Assembly: GCA_030605675.1 (NCBI GenBank) | Contig: JAUWHV010000091.1 | Location: 1-7,964 of the forward strand | DNA: 7,964 nt | Source of the DNA: Deltaproteobacteria bacterium | Lineage (GTDB): Bacteria; Desulfobacterota; Dissulfuribacteria; Dissulfuribacterales; UBA3076 | Direction: 5' to 3' | Part shown: piece after piece, positions 1 through 5,921 of the stretch | Numbering within the stretch: position 1 is the first letter of the stretch | Layout: every line of letters starts with the position of its first letter | Made by a program: the position numbers and the translations under genes | Notes under the pieces: model-generated | Told to the model about the DNA's origin: nothing | Databases searched by the model: none | Seen by the model: only the letters and a program-made list of their open reading frames with translations

Positions 1-76
1 GGAGATACCCTGTGGGGCTTGGAGCAAATCGTACACGCACGCCGTCTTTGGTTTTGTCGTAGTTTTGAGATTGCAT
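1..76 (-). CDS. gltX: Glutamyl-tRNA synthetase, N-terminal fragment (cut by window edge)
   Basis: Reading leftward from the ATG at 76-74 gives 25 codons that end in RVRFAPSPTGYL. This is the N-terminal signature of class I glutamyl-tRNA synthetase, just before its HIGH-type ATP-binding motif. The next codon begins with C, as expected for His, and is then cut by the window edge. The enzyme charges tRNA-Glu with glutamate in the cytoplasm. Met1 is preceded by AAGGA (87-91) with a 10-nt spacer, which supports this start. About ten residues lie before the conserved RVRFAPSPTG block, a short extension compared with the family. GlnRS shares the related PPEPNGYLHIGH motif, but APSPTG is the GluRS form. 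glnS lies 152 nt upstream on the same strand. The rest of the gene is not visible, so a discriminating and a non-discriminating GluRS cannot be told apart. Confidence 0.88.
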   Translation of the reverse strand, partial: MQSQNYDKTKDGVRVRFAPSPTGYL

Positions 77-86
77 ATTTCCAGTA

Positions 87-91
87 TCCTT
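87..91 (-). promoter_or_regulatory. Ribosome binding site of gltX
   Basis: On the minus strand AAGGA sits 10 nt before the ATG at 76. It is the only purine-rich Shine-Dalgarno-like match close to this start, and it supports the short gltX reading frame at the window edge. Confidence 0.55.
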
Positions 92-99
92 AACTTGAT

Positions 100-105
100 A
101 GTATA
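100..105 (-). promoter_or_regulatory. Possible -10 element for gltX
   Basis: On the minus strand TATACT differs from the sigma-70 -10 consensus by one base. It would place a transcript start roughly 15-20 nt before the gltX ATG. No convincing -35 hexamer lies 16-18 nt upstream, because that position falls in the edge of the palindromic element. The site is therefore tentative. gltX may instead be co-transcribed from glnS. Confidence 0.25.
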
Positions 106-122
106 GGAATTTCCATTTTTTG

Positions 123-200
123 GACAGGATCAACAGGATAAATAAAAATCATGCCTGCCTGTGCGTCGCACGCAGACAGGTAAATCCAGTTAATCCTGTC
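123..200. repeat. Nested imperfect palindrome between glnS and gltX
   Basis: The outer arms are 123-142 (gacaggatcaacaggataaa) and 181-200. The reverse complement of the right arm matches the left arm at 16 of 20 positions. Inside them, 154-180 is a second GC-rich inverted repeat: cctgcctgtgcg faces cgcagacagg, pairing imperfectly with bulges around a short loop. The left arm also contains two direct copies of acaggat. The whole element can fold as a long hairpin about 78 nt in length. It lies 28 nt past the glnS stop and 46 nt before the gltX ATG. From memory, acaggat-type palindromes are dispersed in intergenic regions of various bacteria. It could be a MITE/REP-like element, or it could act as an attenuator or processing hairpin between the two synthetase genes. 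The structure is visible; the function is not. Confidence 0.7.
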
Positions 201-228
201 AGAGAAGTTCTGCCGTAGGCGGTTAAGT

Positions 229-1956
229 TCATTTTTTCTGAGCCTGTTGCGGTTTGTTTTTCATGGCTTTTTCGATCTTGGCCCAGGTATCACGCAACGT
301 CACCGTGCGATTGAACACCAAGGCTTTATCAGAAGAGTCTTTAGTATCCACGCAGAAATAGCCCTGTCTCTCAAACTGATAACGACTTCCCGGTGCTGCG
401 TTTGCCAGACTCGGTTCCATGCGGCACGACGTCAAGGTCTCCAGGGAGTTCGGATTCAAATTGGCTCTGAAATCACCTTCATCCTTTACTTCATCGGGGT
501 TTGCTTTCAGGAAGAGATGATCGTACAGGCGCACTTCGGCCCGGAGTGAGTGGGCAGCCGACACCCAATGCAGTGTTGCCTTGACCTTGCGTCCATCCGG
601 AGATCCACCGCCTCGAGTTTCAGGATCATAGGTGCAGCGCAACTCCACTATTTCGCTGGTCTGTTCATCCTTCACTACTCCAACGCACTTTATATAATAT
701 GCGTATCTCAGCCGCACCTCGCGGCCTGGGGCCAGACGGAAGTATTTTTTCGGCGGATCTTCACGAAAATCTTCCTGTTCTATGTACAGCACCCGTGAAA
801 AAGGCACTTTCCTGGAACCCATTCCAGGATCTTCAGGGTTGTTGATGGCCTCCAGCTCTTCCGCCTGATCTTCCGGGTAGTTTTCTATGACCACCCTGAG
901 AGGACGCAATATCCCCATAACGCGTGGTGCTCGTTGATTCAGATCCTGGCGCACACAGTGTTCGAGCAACGCCACATCGACCGTGCTGTCCTTTTTTGCT
1001 ACTCCGATCCGCTCACAAAAGTCACGGATCGACTTTGGCGTGTATCCACGTCTCCGCAGACCGGATATTGTAGGCATCCGCGGATCATCCCATCCACTGA
1101 CGTCACCGGACTCCACAAGTTTCATGAGCTTTCGCTTGCTCATGATGGTGTAGCTGAGATTGAGGCGGGCAAACTCGATCTGCTGAGGATGACACTCGAC
1201 GTCCAATTGGTCGAGTATCCAGTCGTACAGGGGACGATGATCTTCAAATTCCAGTGTACAGATGGAATGGGTGATCCCTTCGATGGAATCAGAAAGGCAG
1301 TGGGCGTAGTCATACATGGGATAAATGTACCACTTGTCGCCTGTCCTGTGATGTGGCATCCGTCTAATACGGTAGACGGCCGGGTCCCGCAGATTCAAAT
1401 TCGGAGATGCCATGTTTATTTTTGCCCGGAGTATGTGAGACCCGTCCTCAAATTCTCCTGCCCGCATGCGCTCAAACAAGTCCAGGTTCTCTTCAACCGG
1501 GCGTGAGCGATACGGGCTGTCCTTGCCCGGCTCAGTCAATGTGCCGCGGTATTCCTTGATTTCCTCCGGGCTCAGGCTGCAGACATAGGCCTTCCCTTTT
1601 TTTATTAACTGAACCGCATATTCGTACAACTGATCAAAGTAGTCGGATGCATAGTAGAGATGTTTGCCCCAGTCAAAGCCAAGCCACTTCACATCTGCTT
1701 TGATCGACTCAACATATTCAATGTCTTCCTTGCCGGGATTTGTGTCGTCGAAACGCATGTGGCAGACGCTGTCCTTGTTTTCCGCTGCAATTCCAAAATT
1801 GAGACAGATAGACTTGGCATGCCCGATATGGAGATAGCCGTTCGGCTCCGGTGGAAACCGGGTCACAACTCGCCCTTCATTCTTGTTTATCCTCAAGTCC
1901 TCCGCGATGATATTGCGAATAAAGTCAAATGATGGTTGAGAATCGGTGGTGGTCAT
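229..1956 (-). CDS. glnS: Glutaminyl-tRNA synthetase
   Basis: This cytoplasmic class Ib aminoacyl-tRNA synthetase attaches glutamine to tRNA-Gln using ATP. The protein is 575 residues, against about 554 for E. coli GlnRS, so it is full length. The Rossmann catalytic domain carries PPEPNGYLHIGH (HIGH at 43-46) and FDDTNP (69-74). The KMSKR-class loop is MSKRK at 272-276 within SYTIMSKRKL. The C-terminal half (about 345-560) is the beta-barrel anticodon-binding region, with HWVSAAHSLRAEVRLYDHLF (463-482) and FNRTVTLRDTWAK near the end. All of these are GlnRS-type rather than GluRS-type signatures. The ATG at 1956 is supported by GGAG (1965-1968) 8 nt upstream. gltX follows downstream on the same strand. 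Having GlnRS suggests direct glutaminylation; whether GatCAB is also present cannot be judged here. The tail is basic and Gln/Lys rich (last ten residues). Confidence 0.98.
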   Translation of the reverse strand: MTTTDSQPSFDFIRNIIAEDLRINKNEGRVVTRFPPEPNGYLHIGHAKSICLNFGIAAENKDSVCHMRFDDTNPGKEDIEYVESIKADVKWLGFDWGKHLYYASDYFDQLYEYAVQLIKKGKAYVCSLSPEEIKEYRGTLTEPGKDSPYRSRPVEENLDLFERMRAGEFEDGSHILRAKINMASPNLNLRDPAVYRIRRMPHHRTGDKWYIYPMYDYAHCLSDSIEGITHSICTLEFEDHRPLYDWILDQLDVECHPQQIEFARLNLSYTIMSKRKLMKLVESGDVSGWDDPRMPTISGLRRRGYTPKSIRDFCERIGVAKKDSTVDVALLEHCVRQDLNQRAPRVMGILRPLRVVIENYPEDQAEELEAINNPEDPGMGSRKVPFSRVLYIEQEDFREDPPKKYFRLAPGREVRLRYAYYIKCVGVVKDEQTSEIVELRCTYDPETRGGGSPDGRKVKATLHWVSAAHSLRAEVRLYDHLFLKANPDEVKDEGDFRANLNPNSLETLTSCRMEPSLANAAPGSRYQFERQGYFCVDTKDSSDKALVFNRTVTLRDTWAKIEKAMKNKPQQAQKK

Positions 1957-1964
1957 ATCTGCAG

Positions 1965-1968
1965 CTCC
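1965..1968 (-). promoter_or_regulatory. Ribosome binding site of glnS
   Basis: GGAG on the minus strand, 8 nt before the glnS ATG, is a well-spaced Shine-Dalgarno core. It supports the start chosen, which also gives a normal-length N-terminus before the HIGH motif. Confidence 0.6.
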
Positions 1969-2040
1969 GTTTCGGTCTTTCTCTTGAGTTTTGCAAGCAG
2001 CTCCCTATAGTGATTTAGACATCCCTCATTCACCAGTTTA

Positions 2041-2061
2041 CACTTTTTTTGAAAAAATGTG
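2041..2061. repeat. A/T-rich near-palindrome in divergent control region
   Basis: The sequence reads CAC, seven T, G, six A, TGTG. It folds as CAC/GTG closing a six-pair T/A stem, with one bulged T and a two-base loop. It lies between the divergent glnS and uvrB genes, about 85 nt from the glnS start and 190 nt from the uvrB start. It could be a protein-binding palindrome, a weak terminator, or simply an AT-rich bend. No function is assigned. Confidence 0.4.
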
Positions 2062-2080
2062 TATTATCGAATTGAATGCC

Positions 2081-2100
2081 GATGTCGAAAGATGTCGAAA
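2081..2100. repeat. Tandem 10-bp direct repeat (gatgtcgaaa x2)
   Basis: Two perfect adjacent copies of gatgtcgaaa sit just upstream of the 23-bp inverted repeat in the glnS-uvrB spacer. A 10-bp period is close to one helical turn, so two copies would face the same side of the DNA. This is suggestive of a regulator site, but replication slippage would explain two copies equally well. Confidence 0.7.
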
Positions 2101-2103
2101 CTG

Positions 2104-2175
2104 GAAATTTGAAATTAGAAATTAGGTAACGCATCTACATCTTTGTTTTTTTCCCAATTTCAAGTTTCAAATTTC
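2104..2175. repeat. 23-bp imperfect inverted repeat in glnS-uvrB spacer
   Basis: The left arm is 2104-2126, beginning gaaatttgaaatt. The right arm is 2153-2175, and its reverse complement begins gaaatttgaaact. The arms match at 20 of 23 positions, and one of the three mismatches is a T-G wobble in RNA. The loop is 26 nt and T-rich. Each arm is itself built of gaaatt-like units. The element would form a stable hairpin for its AT content. It ends 38 nt before the proposed uvrB -35 box. It resembles short palindromic intergenic repeats (REP/MITE-like) rather than a terminator, because no coding gene ends into it. Confidence 0.75.
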
Positions 2176-2213
2176 ACTACCAAAATACAAGATCAACAAA
2201 GTCTAACCTACTT

Positions 2214-2242
2214 TTGACTTGTCGTGAAGGACGCCGTTATTT
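2214..2242 (+). promoter_or_regulatory. Probable sigma-70-type promoter of uvrB
   Basis: TTGACT (2214-2219) lies exactly 17 bp before TTATTT (2237-2242). An overlapping TATTTA register at 2238-2243 is also possible. The -35 box differs from TTGACA at one base and the -10 is moderate. The expected transcript start, about 7 nt past the -10, falls at or next to the uvrB ATG at 2250, which would make the mRNA leaderless or nearly so. No palindrome resembling the E. coli CTG-N10-CAG LexA box is seen here, so SOS control is not evident from the sequence. Confidence 0.5.
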
Positions 2243-2249
2243 ATAGGGA

Positions 2250-4256
2250 ATGAATTTGCCTTTTCGTCTACATTCAGATTTCTCTCCCTGCGGAGACCAG
2301 CCAGGGGCCATTGCCGCCCTTGCCGAAGGTCTTCAAAAGGGTCTTTGTCTTCAGGCACTCCTTGGCGTCACCGGATCCGGCAAGACATTTACCATGGCCA
2401 ACATAATGGCCCAAGCGCAACGGCCTGCCTTGGTAATTGCACCGAACAAGACCCTTGCTGCACAGCTATTCGGGGAATTCAAGGCCCTTTTTCCGGAAAA
2501 CGCAGTTGAATATTTTGTAAGCTATTACGATTACTACCAGCCGGAGGCGTATATACCTCAATCCGACACCTACATTCAGAAGGATTCCTCCATCAATGAC
2601 TTTATTGACAGGCTTCGCCACTCAGCCACACACTCCCTGCTTACCGGAAGGGATGTGATAATTGTGGCCAGCGTATCATGTATCTATGGCCTGGGCTCTC
2701 CTGAAGAATACCGGCAGATGCAGCTATACTTGAGGGTGGGCGATGAGCGTCCCAGAGAAGAAATCCTGGTCCGGCTGGTCGCGATGTTGTATGAGCGAAA
2801 CGATGTTGATTTCCACCGGGGGACCTTCAGGGTTCGGGGAGACATAGTTGAGATTTTCCCTGCCCATGAGGAAAAACACGCCGTAAGGGTCGAACTCTTT
2901 GGAGACGAAATCGAAAACATAAGCATCATTGACCCACTTAAGGGACAGACCATTGCTCCCTTGAGAGAAACCATCATATATCCATCGAGCCACTACGTGG
3001 CATCTGAAGGCAGACTTGACAGGGCCATTCTGAGCATCAAGGCAGAGCTGGACGAAAGACTCCTGTTCTTTGAGTCTCAGAACAGATTGGTTGAGGCCCA
3101 GCGCCTTGAACAGAGGACCAACCTGGACCTTGAGATGCTTCAGGAACTGGGTTACTGCCATGGAATCGAAAACTACGCAAGACACCTCTCAGGCCGCCCT
3201 ACGGGAGAGCCTCCTCCTGTACTTATAGACTATTTCCCAAAGGATTTTATAACCTTTATTGACGAAAGCCACGTAAGCATTCCCCAGATAAGGGGCATGT
3301 ATGCAGGGGATCGTTCCAGGAAAAAGACCCTTGTTGAGTTTGGTTTCAGACTCCCCTCAGCCCTGGACAACCGTCCATTACGGTTTGACGAGTTCGAGAA
3401 GGCCGTGGGCCAGGTCATTTGCATCTCCGCCACTCCGGGGCCATATGAGCTTGAAAAGGCAGGAGGGGCCGTGGTGGAGCAGATAATAAGGCCGACAGGT
3501 CTTATAGATCCGCGGATGGAGGTAAGGCCTGCCGGCACCCAGGTGGACGATCTTATGGAGGAGATACAAAAAACCGTTGCGAGAGATGAGCGGGTCCTTG
3601 TCACTACCCTGACAAAGAGGATGGCAGAGGACCTCACAGAATACTATTCTTCAGTAGGTATTCGCGTTGAATATCTCCATTCGGATATCAAAACCATAGA
3701 GAGGAGCCGGCTAATACACGGCCTGAGGCGTGGTGACTTTGATGTACTGGTCGGGATAAATCTTTTAAGAGAGGGGCTTGATATCCCGGAGGTGTCCCTG
3801 GTGGCAGTGCTGGATGCGGACAAGGAGGGCTTTCTTCGTTCGGAGCGGTCTCTTGTTCAGACAGCAGGGCGGGCCAGCAGGAATGCCTGTGGCATGGTGC
3901 TGCTCTATGCAGACAGGATTACCGGCTCCATGAAGCGGGCCATGGAGGAAACCGAGCGCAGGCGCCGGATACAGATAGAATATAATCAAATACATAATAT
4001 CACTCCGGTCACCATAAAAAAGGCCGTTAAAGACGCCTTGTCTTCTATCTATGAGAAAGAGCAGCAGTTGGATATGCAGATAGCTGAAGCGACAGCTTCT
4101 TATGGAGACTTGTCGAGTGTCAAGGACATGGAAGAACGGATCAGAATGCTCGAACAAGAGATGAGGGCTGCTGCCAAAGAACAGAGGTTTGAGAAAGCCG
4201 CTGAACTCAGAGACAGGATCAAAGAACTCAAGACAGTAAGGCCGCCGGGACAATAA
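2250..4256 (+). CDS. uvrB: UvrABC system protein B (excinuclease subunit)
   Basis: UvrB is the damage-verification subunit of nucleotide excision repair. It is loaded by UvrA, uses ATP to insert a beta-hairpin into the DNA, and recruits UvrC for incision. The 668 residues are close to the usual ~670. Visible parts are Walker A GVTGSGKT (39-46), the aromatic beta-hairpin YFVSYYDYYQPEAYIP (88-103), the DESH Walker B box (338-341), SATPGPYELEK (393-403), helicase motif VLVTTLTKRMAEDLTEY (449-465), NLLREGLDIPEVSL (504-517), and motif VI QTAGRASRN (537-545), where the family consensus is QTIGRAARN. The UVR domain that contacts UvrC is at about 624-658. A TAG two codons upstream excludes an earlier start. 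The ATG at 2250 has AGGGA directly abutting it, which is too close; the TTG at 2256 would have a 6-nt spacing. The gene stands alone, convergent with the next cluster. Confidence 0.98.
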   Translation: MNLPFRLHSDFSPCGDQPGAIAALAEGLQKGLCLQALLGVTGSGKTFTMANIMAQAQRPALVIAPNKTLAAQLFGEFKALFPENAVEYFVSYYDYYQPEAYIPQSDTYIQKDSSINDFIDRLRHSATHSLLTGRDVIIVASVSCIYGLGSPEEYRQMQLYLRVGDERPREEILVRLVAMLYERNDVDFHRGTFRVRGDIVEIFPAHEEKHAVRVELFGDEIENISIIDPLKGQTIAPLRETIIYPSSHYVASEGRLDRAILSIKAELDERLLFFESQNRLVEAQRLEQRTNLDLEMLQELGYCHGIENYARHLSGRPTGEPPPVLIDYFPKDFITFIDESHVSIPQIRGMYAGDRSRKKTLVEFGFRLPSALDNRPLRFDEFEKAVGQVICISATPGPYELEKAGGAVVEQIIRPTGLIDPRMEVRPAGTQVDDLMEEIQKTVARDERVLVTTLTKRMAEDLTEYYSSVGIRVEYLHSDIKTIERSRLIHGLRRGDFDVLVGINLLREGLDIPEVSLVAVLDADKEGFLRSERSLVQTAGRASRNACGMVLLYADRITGSMKRAMEETERRRRIQIEYNQIHNITPVTIKKAVKDALSSIYEKEQQLDMQIAEATASYGDLSSVKDMEERIRMLEQEMRAAAKEQRFEKAAELRDRIKELKTVRPPGQ

Positions 4257-4281
4257 TTGCATTGTATTCCTGCATTTATCC

Positions 4282-4298
4282 GGCACAACTTTTGTGCC
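4282..4298 (+). terminator. Hairpin in convergent spacer, candidate uvrB terminator
   Basis: A perfect 7-bp stem GGCACAA/TTGTGCC with a CTT loop begins 26 nt past the uvrB stop. CC/GG pairs can extend it past one bulged A. It is followed on the plus strand by ttgtttctg, only moderately T-rich. On the minus strand the downstream sequence lacks a T tract, so any intrinsic termination should favour uvrB transcripts. The 76-bp convergent spacer (4257-4332) holds nothing else recognisable. Confidence 0.55.
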
Positions 4299-4332
4299 AG
4301 GTTGTTTCTGTCTCTAAATCTCTCAATCCCCA

Positions 4333-5382
4333 CTACACATTAAAGCGTATATCTACAAGGTCGCCATCCTGCACAAGGTAGTTTTTGCCTTCAAGCCTCA
4401 CCTTCCCGGCCTTCTTGGCAGCGGAATGGTTGCCGCAGGCCATCAGATCGTCGTAGGATACCACCTCTGCCCTGATAAAGCCCTTTTCCATGTCGGAATG
4501 GATAGCCCCGGCAGCTTTCTGAGCAGGGGTGTCCTGCCGGATTGGCCAGGCACGGACCTCATCCTTTCCCACAGTAAAGAGAGAAATGAGGCCAAGGAGC
4601 TGATAAGATTCTTTGATTAAACGGAAAGTGGCGGGTTCTTCAAGGCCCATATCTTCCCTGAAGAGTTCTGCTTCCTCAGGTGAGAGCTGGGCCAATTCCA
4701 TCTCGATCCTTCCTTTAAGTTCTACAAGGACAATAGCATTGGGGATCTGCAGCTCTGTAGTACCAAGCTCTACCTCATCTCCGGTGTTAAGGACCACAAT
4801 ACAGGGTTTTGCCGAGAGAAGGGCATAGCCCTTAAGAATCGGGGACTGAGCTATCTTTGGATATCCCCTTAAGGCATCTCCCCTTTCCAGGATCTCCCTG
4901 GCCTTTTTAAGGAGTTCCAGTTCCTCGGGATTTCCTTTCCCCGCTTTAGTAATCTCCTTTTCCAATCTCTCAATCTTTTTTTCCAAGATGATAAGATCTG
5001 TGAGAATAAGCTCGGACTCCAAGGCTTCCAAATCCTTCTGCGGTCTGGGAGGCTCGCCGGACCGATCGAAGTTTCGAACCACATGAACCAGGGCGTCCAC
5101 AGGATGAAGAAGTTTAAGGAGTTCATCCATTGAAGACTCCATACCCTCTCTGGCAGAGACAGTCCCACCTATATCCACATACTGCACCTGGGCATAGGTG
5201 GTCTTTTTGGGGTTGTACATGGATGAGAGCCTATCCAAGCGGCTGTCCGGCACCCTGACTACCGCCAGGTTTGGATCCTTTTTGCCCTTTTGGTAGGCAG
5301 AGACCTCTGCAACGCTTCCTGTGAGGGCGTTAAATATAGTGGTCTTACCAGAACCTGATATTCCGACTATTCCTATCTTCAC
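4333..5382 (-). CDS. YchF/OLA1-related P-loop NTPase with TGS domain (DUF933), divergent
   Basis: This is a cytoplasmic TRAFAC-class NTPase of the Obg/YchF family, 349 residues against ~363 for E. coli YchF. The G domain opens with KIGIVGISGSGKTTIFNALTG (P-loop at 7-14) and has VDIGG (69-73) as G3 and VVLNTGDE (197-203) in the G4 position. A helical, charged insert (about 115-172, likely coiled coil) matches the YchF layout. The C-terminal TGS domain (about 265-349) is highly conserved: FTVGKDEVRAWPIRQDTPAQKAAG, then GFIRAEVVSYDDL, and the terminal VQDGDLVDIRFNV. Classical YchF has NVGKST and NVNE, so this is probably a paralog or a distinct subfamily. YchF proteins bind ribosomes and are ATPases; nucleotide preference here is unknown. 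The GTG start at 5382 is fixed by an in-frame TAG two codons upstream; no strong Shine-Dalgarno is seen. It is last in the cluster, 33 nt after mogA. Confidence 0.9.
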   Translation of the reverse strand: MKIGIVGISGSGKTTIFNALTGSVAEVSAYQKGKKDPNLAVVRVPDSRLDRLSSMYNPKKTTYAQVQYVDIGGTVSAREGMESSMDELLKLLHPVDALVHVVRNFDRSGEPPRPQKDLEALESELILTDLIILEKKIERLEKEITKAGKGNPEELELLKKAREILERGDALRGYPKIAQSPILKGYALLSAKPCIVVLNTGDEVELGTTELQIPNAIVLVELKGRIEMELAQLSPEEAELFREDMGLEEPATFRLIKESYQLLGLISLFTVGKDEVRAWPIRQDTPAQKAAGAIHSDMEKGFIRAEVVSYDDLMACGNHSAAKKAGKVRLEGKNYLVQDGDLVDIRFNV

Positions 5383-5415
5383 AAACTATATCTTTGCATA
5401 ATTGCCATCCATAAT

Positions 5416-5910
5416 TCAACATTCCTGCCGACAGGGAGTGGTGTCTCCCTTGATTTTATCCAAGGCATGTTTAAGCACTGGAAGTATCACCTCCATTCCC
5501 TGGGCCACGGCCAAAGGGCTGCCGGGCAGATTGATAATAAGTGTTTTGCCCCGCACTCCGACAACCCCTCTTGAGAGCATGGCCCTTGGTGTGGAATCAA
5601 GGCCCTTGATTCGGATGGCCTCCGCGATCCCGGGAACTTCCCGCTCTATTACGGACTTTGTAGCTTCAGGTGTGATATCCCTGGGAGACAATCCCGTGCC
5701 ACCTGTTGTAACTATGATATCGACAGAAGTTCTATCTATCCATGTGATCAATATGTTTCTGACATCTGGTACTTCGTCAGGGACTGTCTTGTGTAAGAGC
5801 ACATTGTAACCATGCTGTTCGAGCAGGTGACGGATTACAGGCCCGGATTCATCGCTCGCATCTCCCCTGGCAGCGCTGTCACTCACAGTGAGAACACCGG
5901 CAGTATACAC
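5416..5910 (-). CDS. mogA: MogA/MoaB-family molybdenum cofactor biosynthesis protein
   Basis: This single-domain, 164-residue protein belongs to the MoCF-binding (MogA/MoaB/gephyrin G) fold. Family enzymes adenylylate molybdopterin with ATP, activating it for molybdate (or tungstate) insertion in the cytoplasm; some MoaB members lack a proven activity. The signatures are GVLTVSDSAARG near the N-terminus, the phosphate/pterin loop TTGGTGLSPRDITPEAT (68-84), LSRG (112-115) and LIINLPGSPLA (124-134). Asp45 (in PDE) and Asp78 (in PRD) line up with the catalytic aspartates known in E. coli MogA (Asp49 and Asp82, from memory), so activity is plausible. The start is GTG at 5910, with AAGGA (5917-5921) 6 nt upstream, directly after the stop of the EF-G-like gene. 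The 11-nt gap suggests co-transcription and possibly translational coupling. The tail contains two cysteines (CRQEC). MogA and MoaB cannot be separated from sequence alone. Confidence 0.92.
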   Translation of the reverse strand: MYTAGVLTVSDSAARGDASDESGPVIRHLLEQHGYNVLLHKTVPDEVPDVRNILITWIDRTSVDIIVTTGGTGLSPRDITPEATKSVIEREVPGIAEAIRIKGLDSTPRAMLSRGVVGVRGKTLIINLPGSPLAVAQGMEVILPVLKHALDKIKGDTTPCRQEC

Positions 5911-5916
5911 TGGTTG

Positions 5917-5921
5917 TCCTT
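5917..5921 (-). promoter_or_regulatory. Ribosome binding site of mogA
   Basis: AAGGA immediately follows the TAG stop (5924-5922) of the upstream EF-G-like gene and sits 6 nt before the GTG start. It decides the non-ATG start and implies that ribosomes finishing the upstream gene terminate right at the mogA initiation region. Confidence 0.65.

Noticed and set aside
207..222. Small hairpin-like ttctgccgtaggcggt just downstream of glnS as an intrinsic terminator
   Set aside because: The stem is only about four pairs and no T tract follows on the minus strand, so it does not meet the pattern of a terminator.
934..1506. Plus-strand open frame of 190 codons opposite glnS
   Set aside because: It lies wholly antisense to conserved GlnRS coding sequence and its translation shows no recognisable domain. 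It is a shadow of the real gene.
2001..2013. Minus-strand TCACTATAGGGAG, identical to the initiation part of a T7 phage promoter, upstream of glnS
   Set aside because: The recognition half of a T7 promoter (TAATACGAC) is absent, being replaced by unrelated sequence, and no phage genes are nearby. A short match of this size is best treated as coincidence.
1957..2249. Search for an SOS/LexA operator upstream of uvrB
   Set aside because: No CTG-N10-CAG or GAAC-N4-GTTC palindrome was found by eye close to the promoter. A lineage-specific LexA box cannot be excluded, but nothing supports calling one.
2724..3185. Minus-strand open frame of 153 codons opposite uvrB
   Set aside because: It has no recognisable motif and no plausible ribosome binding site, and it lies fully inside the conserved uvrB coding region.
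5383..5415. Upstream ATG codons as the start of the YchF-like gene
   Set aside because: One ATG is out of frame and the in-frame one is followed by TAG before the GTG. The P-loop begins right after the GTG as in the family, so GTG at 5382 is the start.
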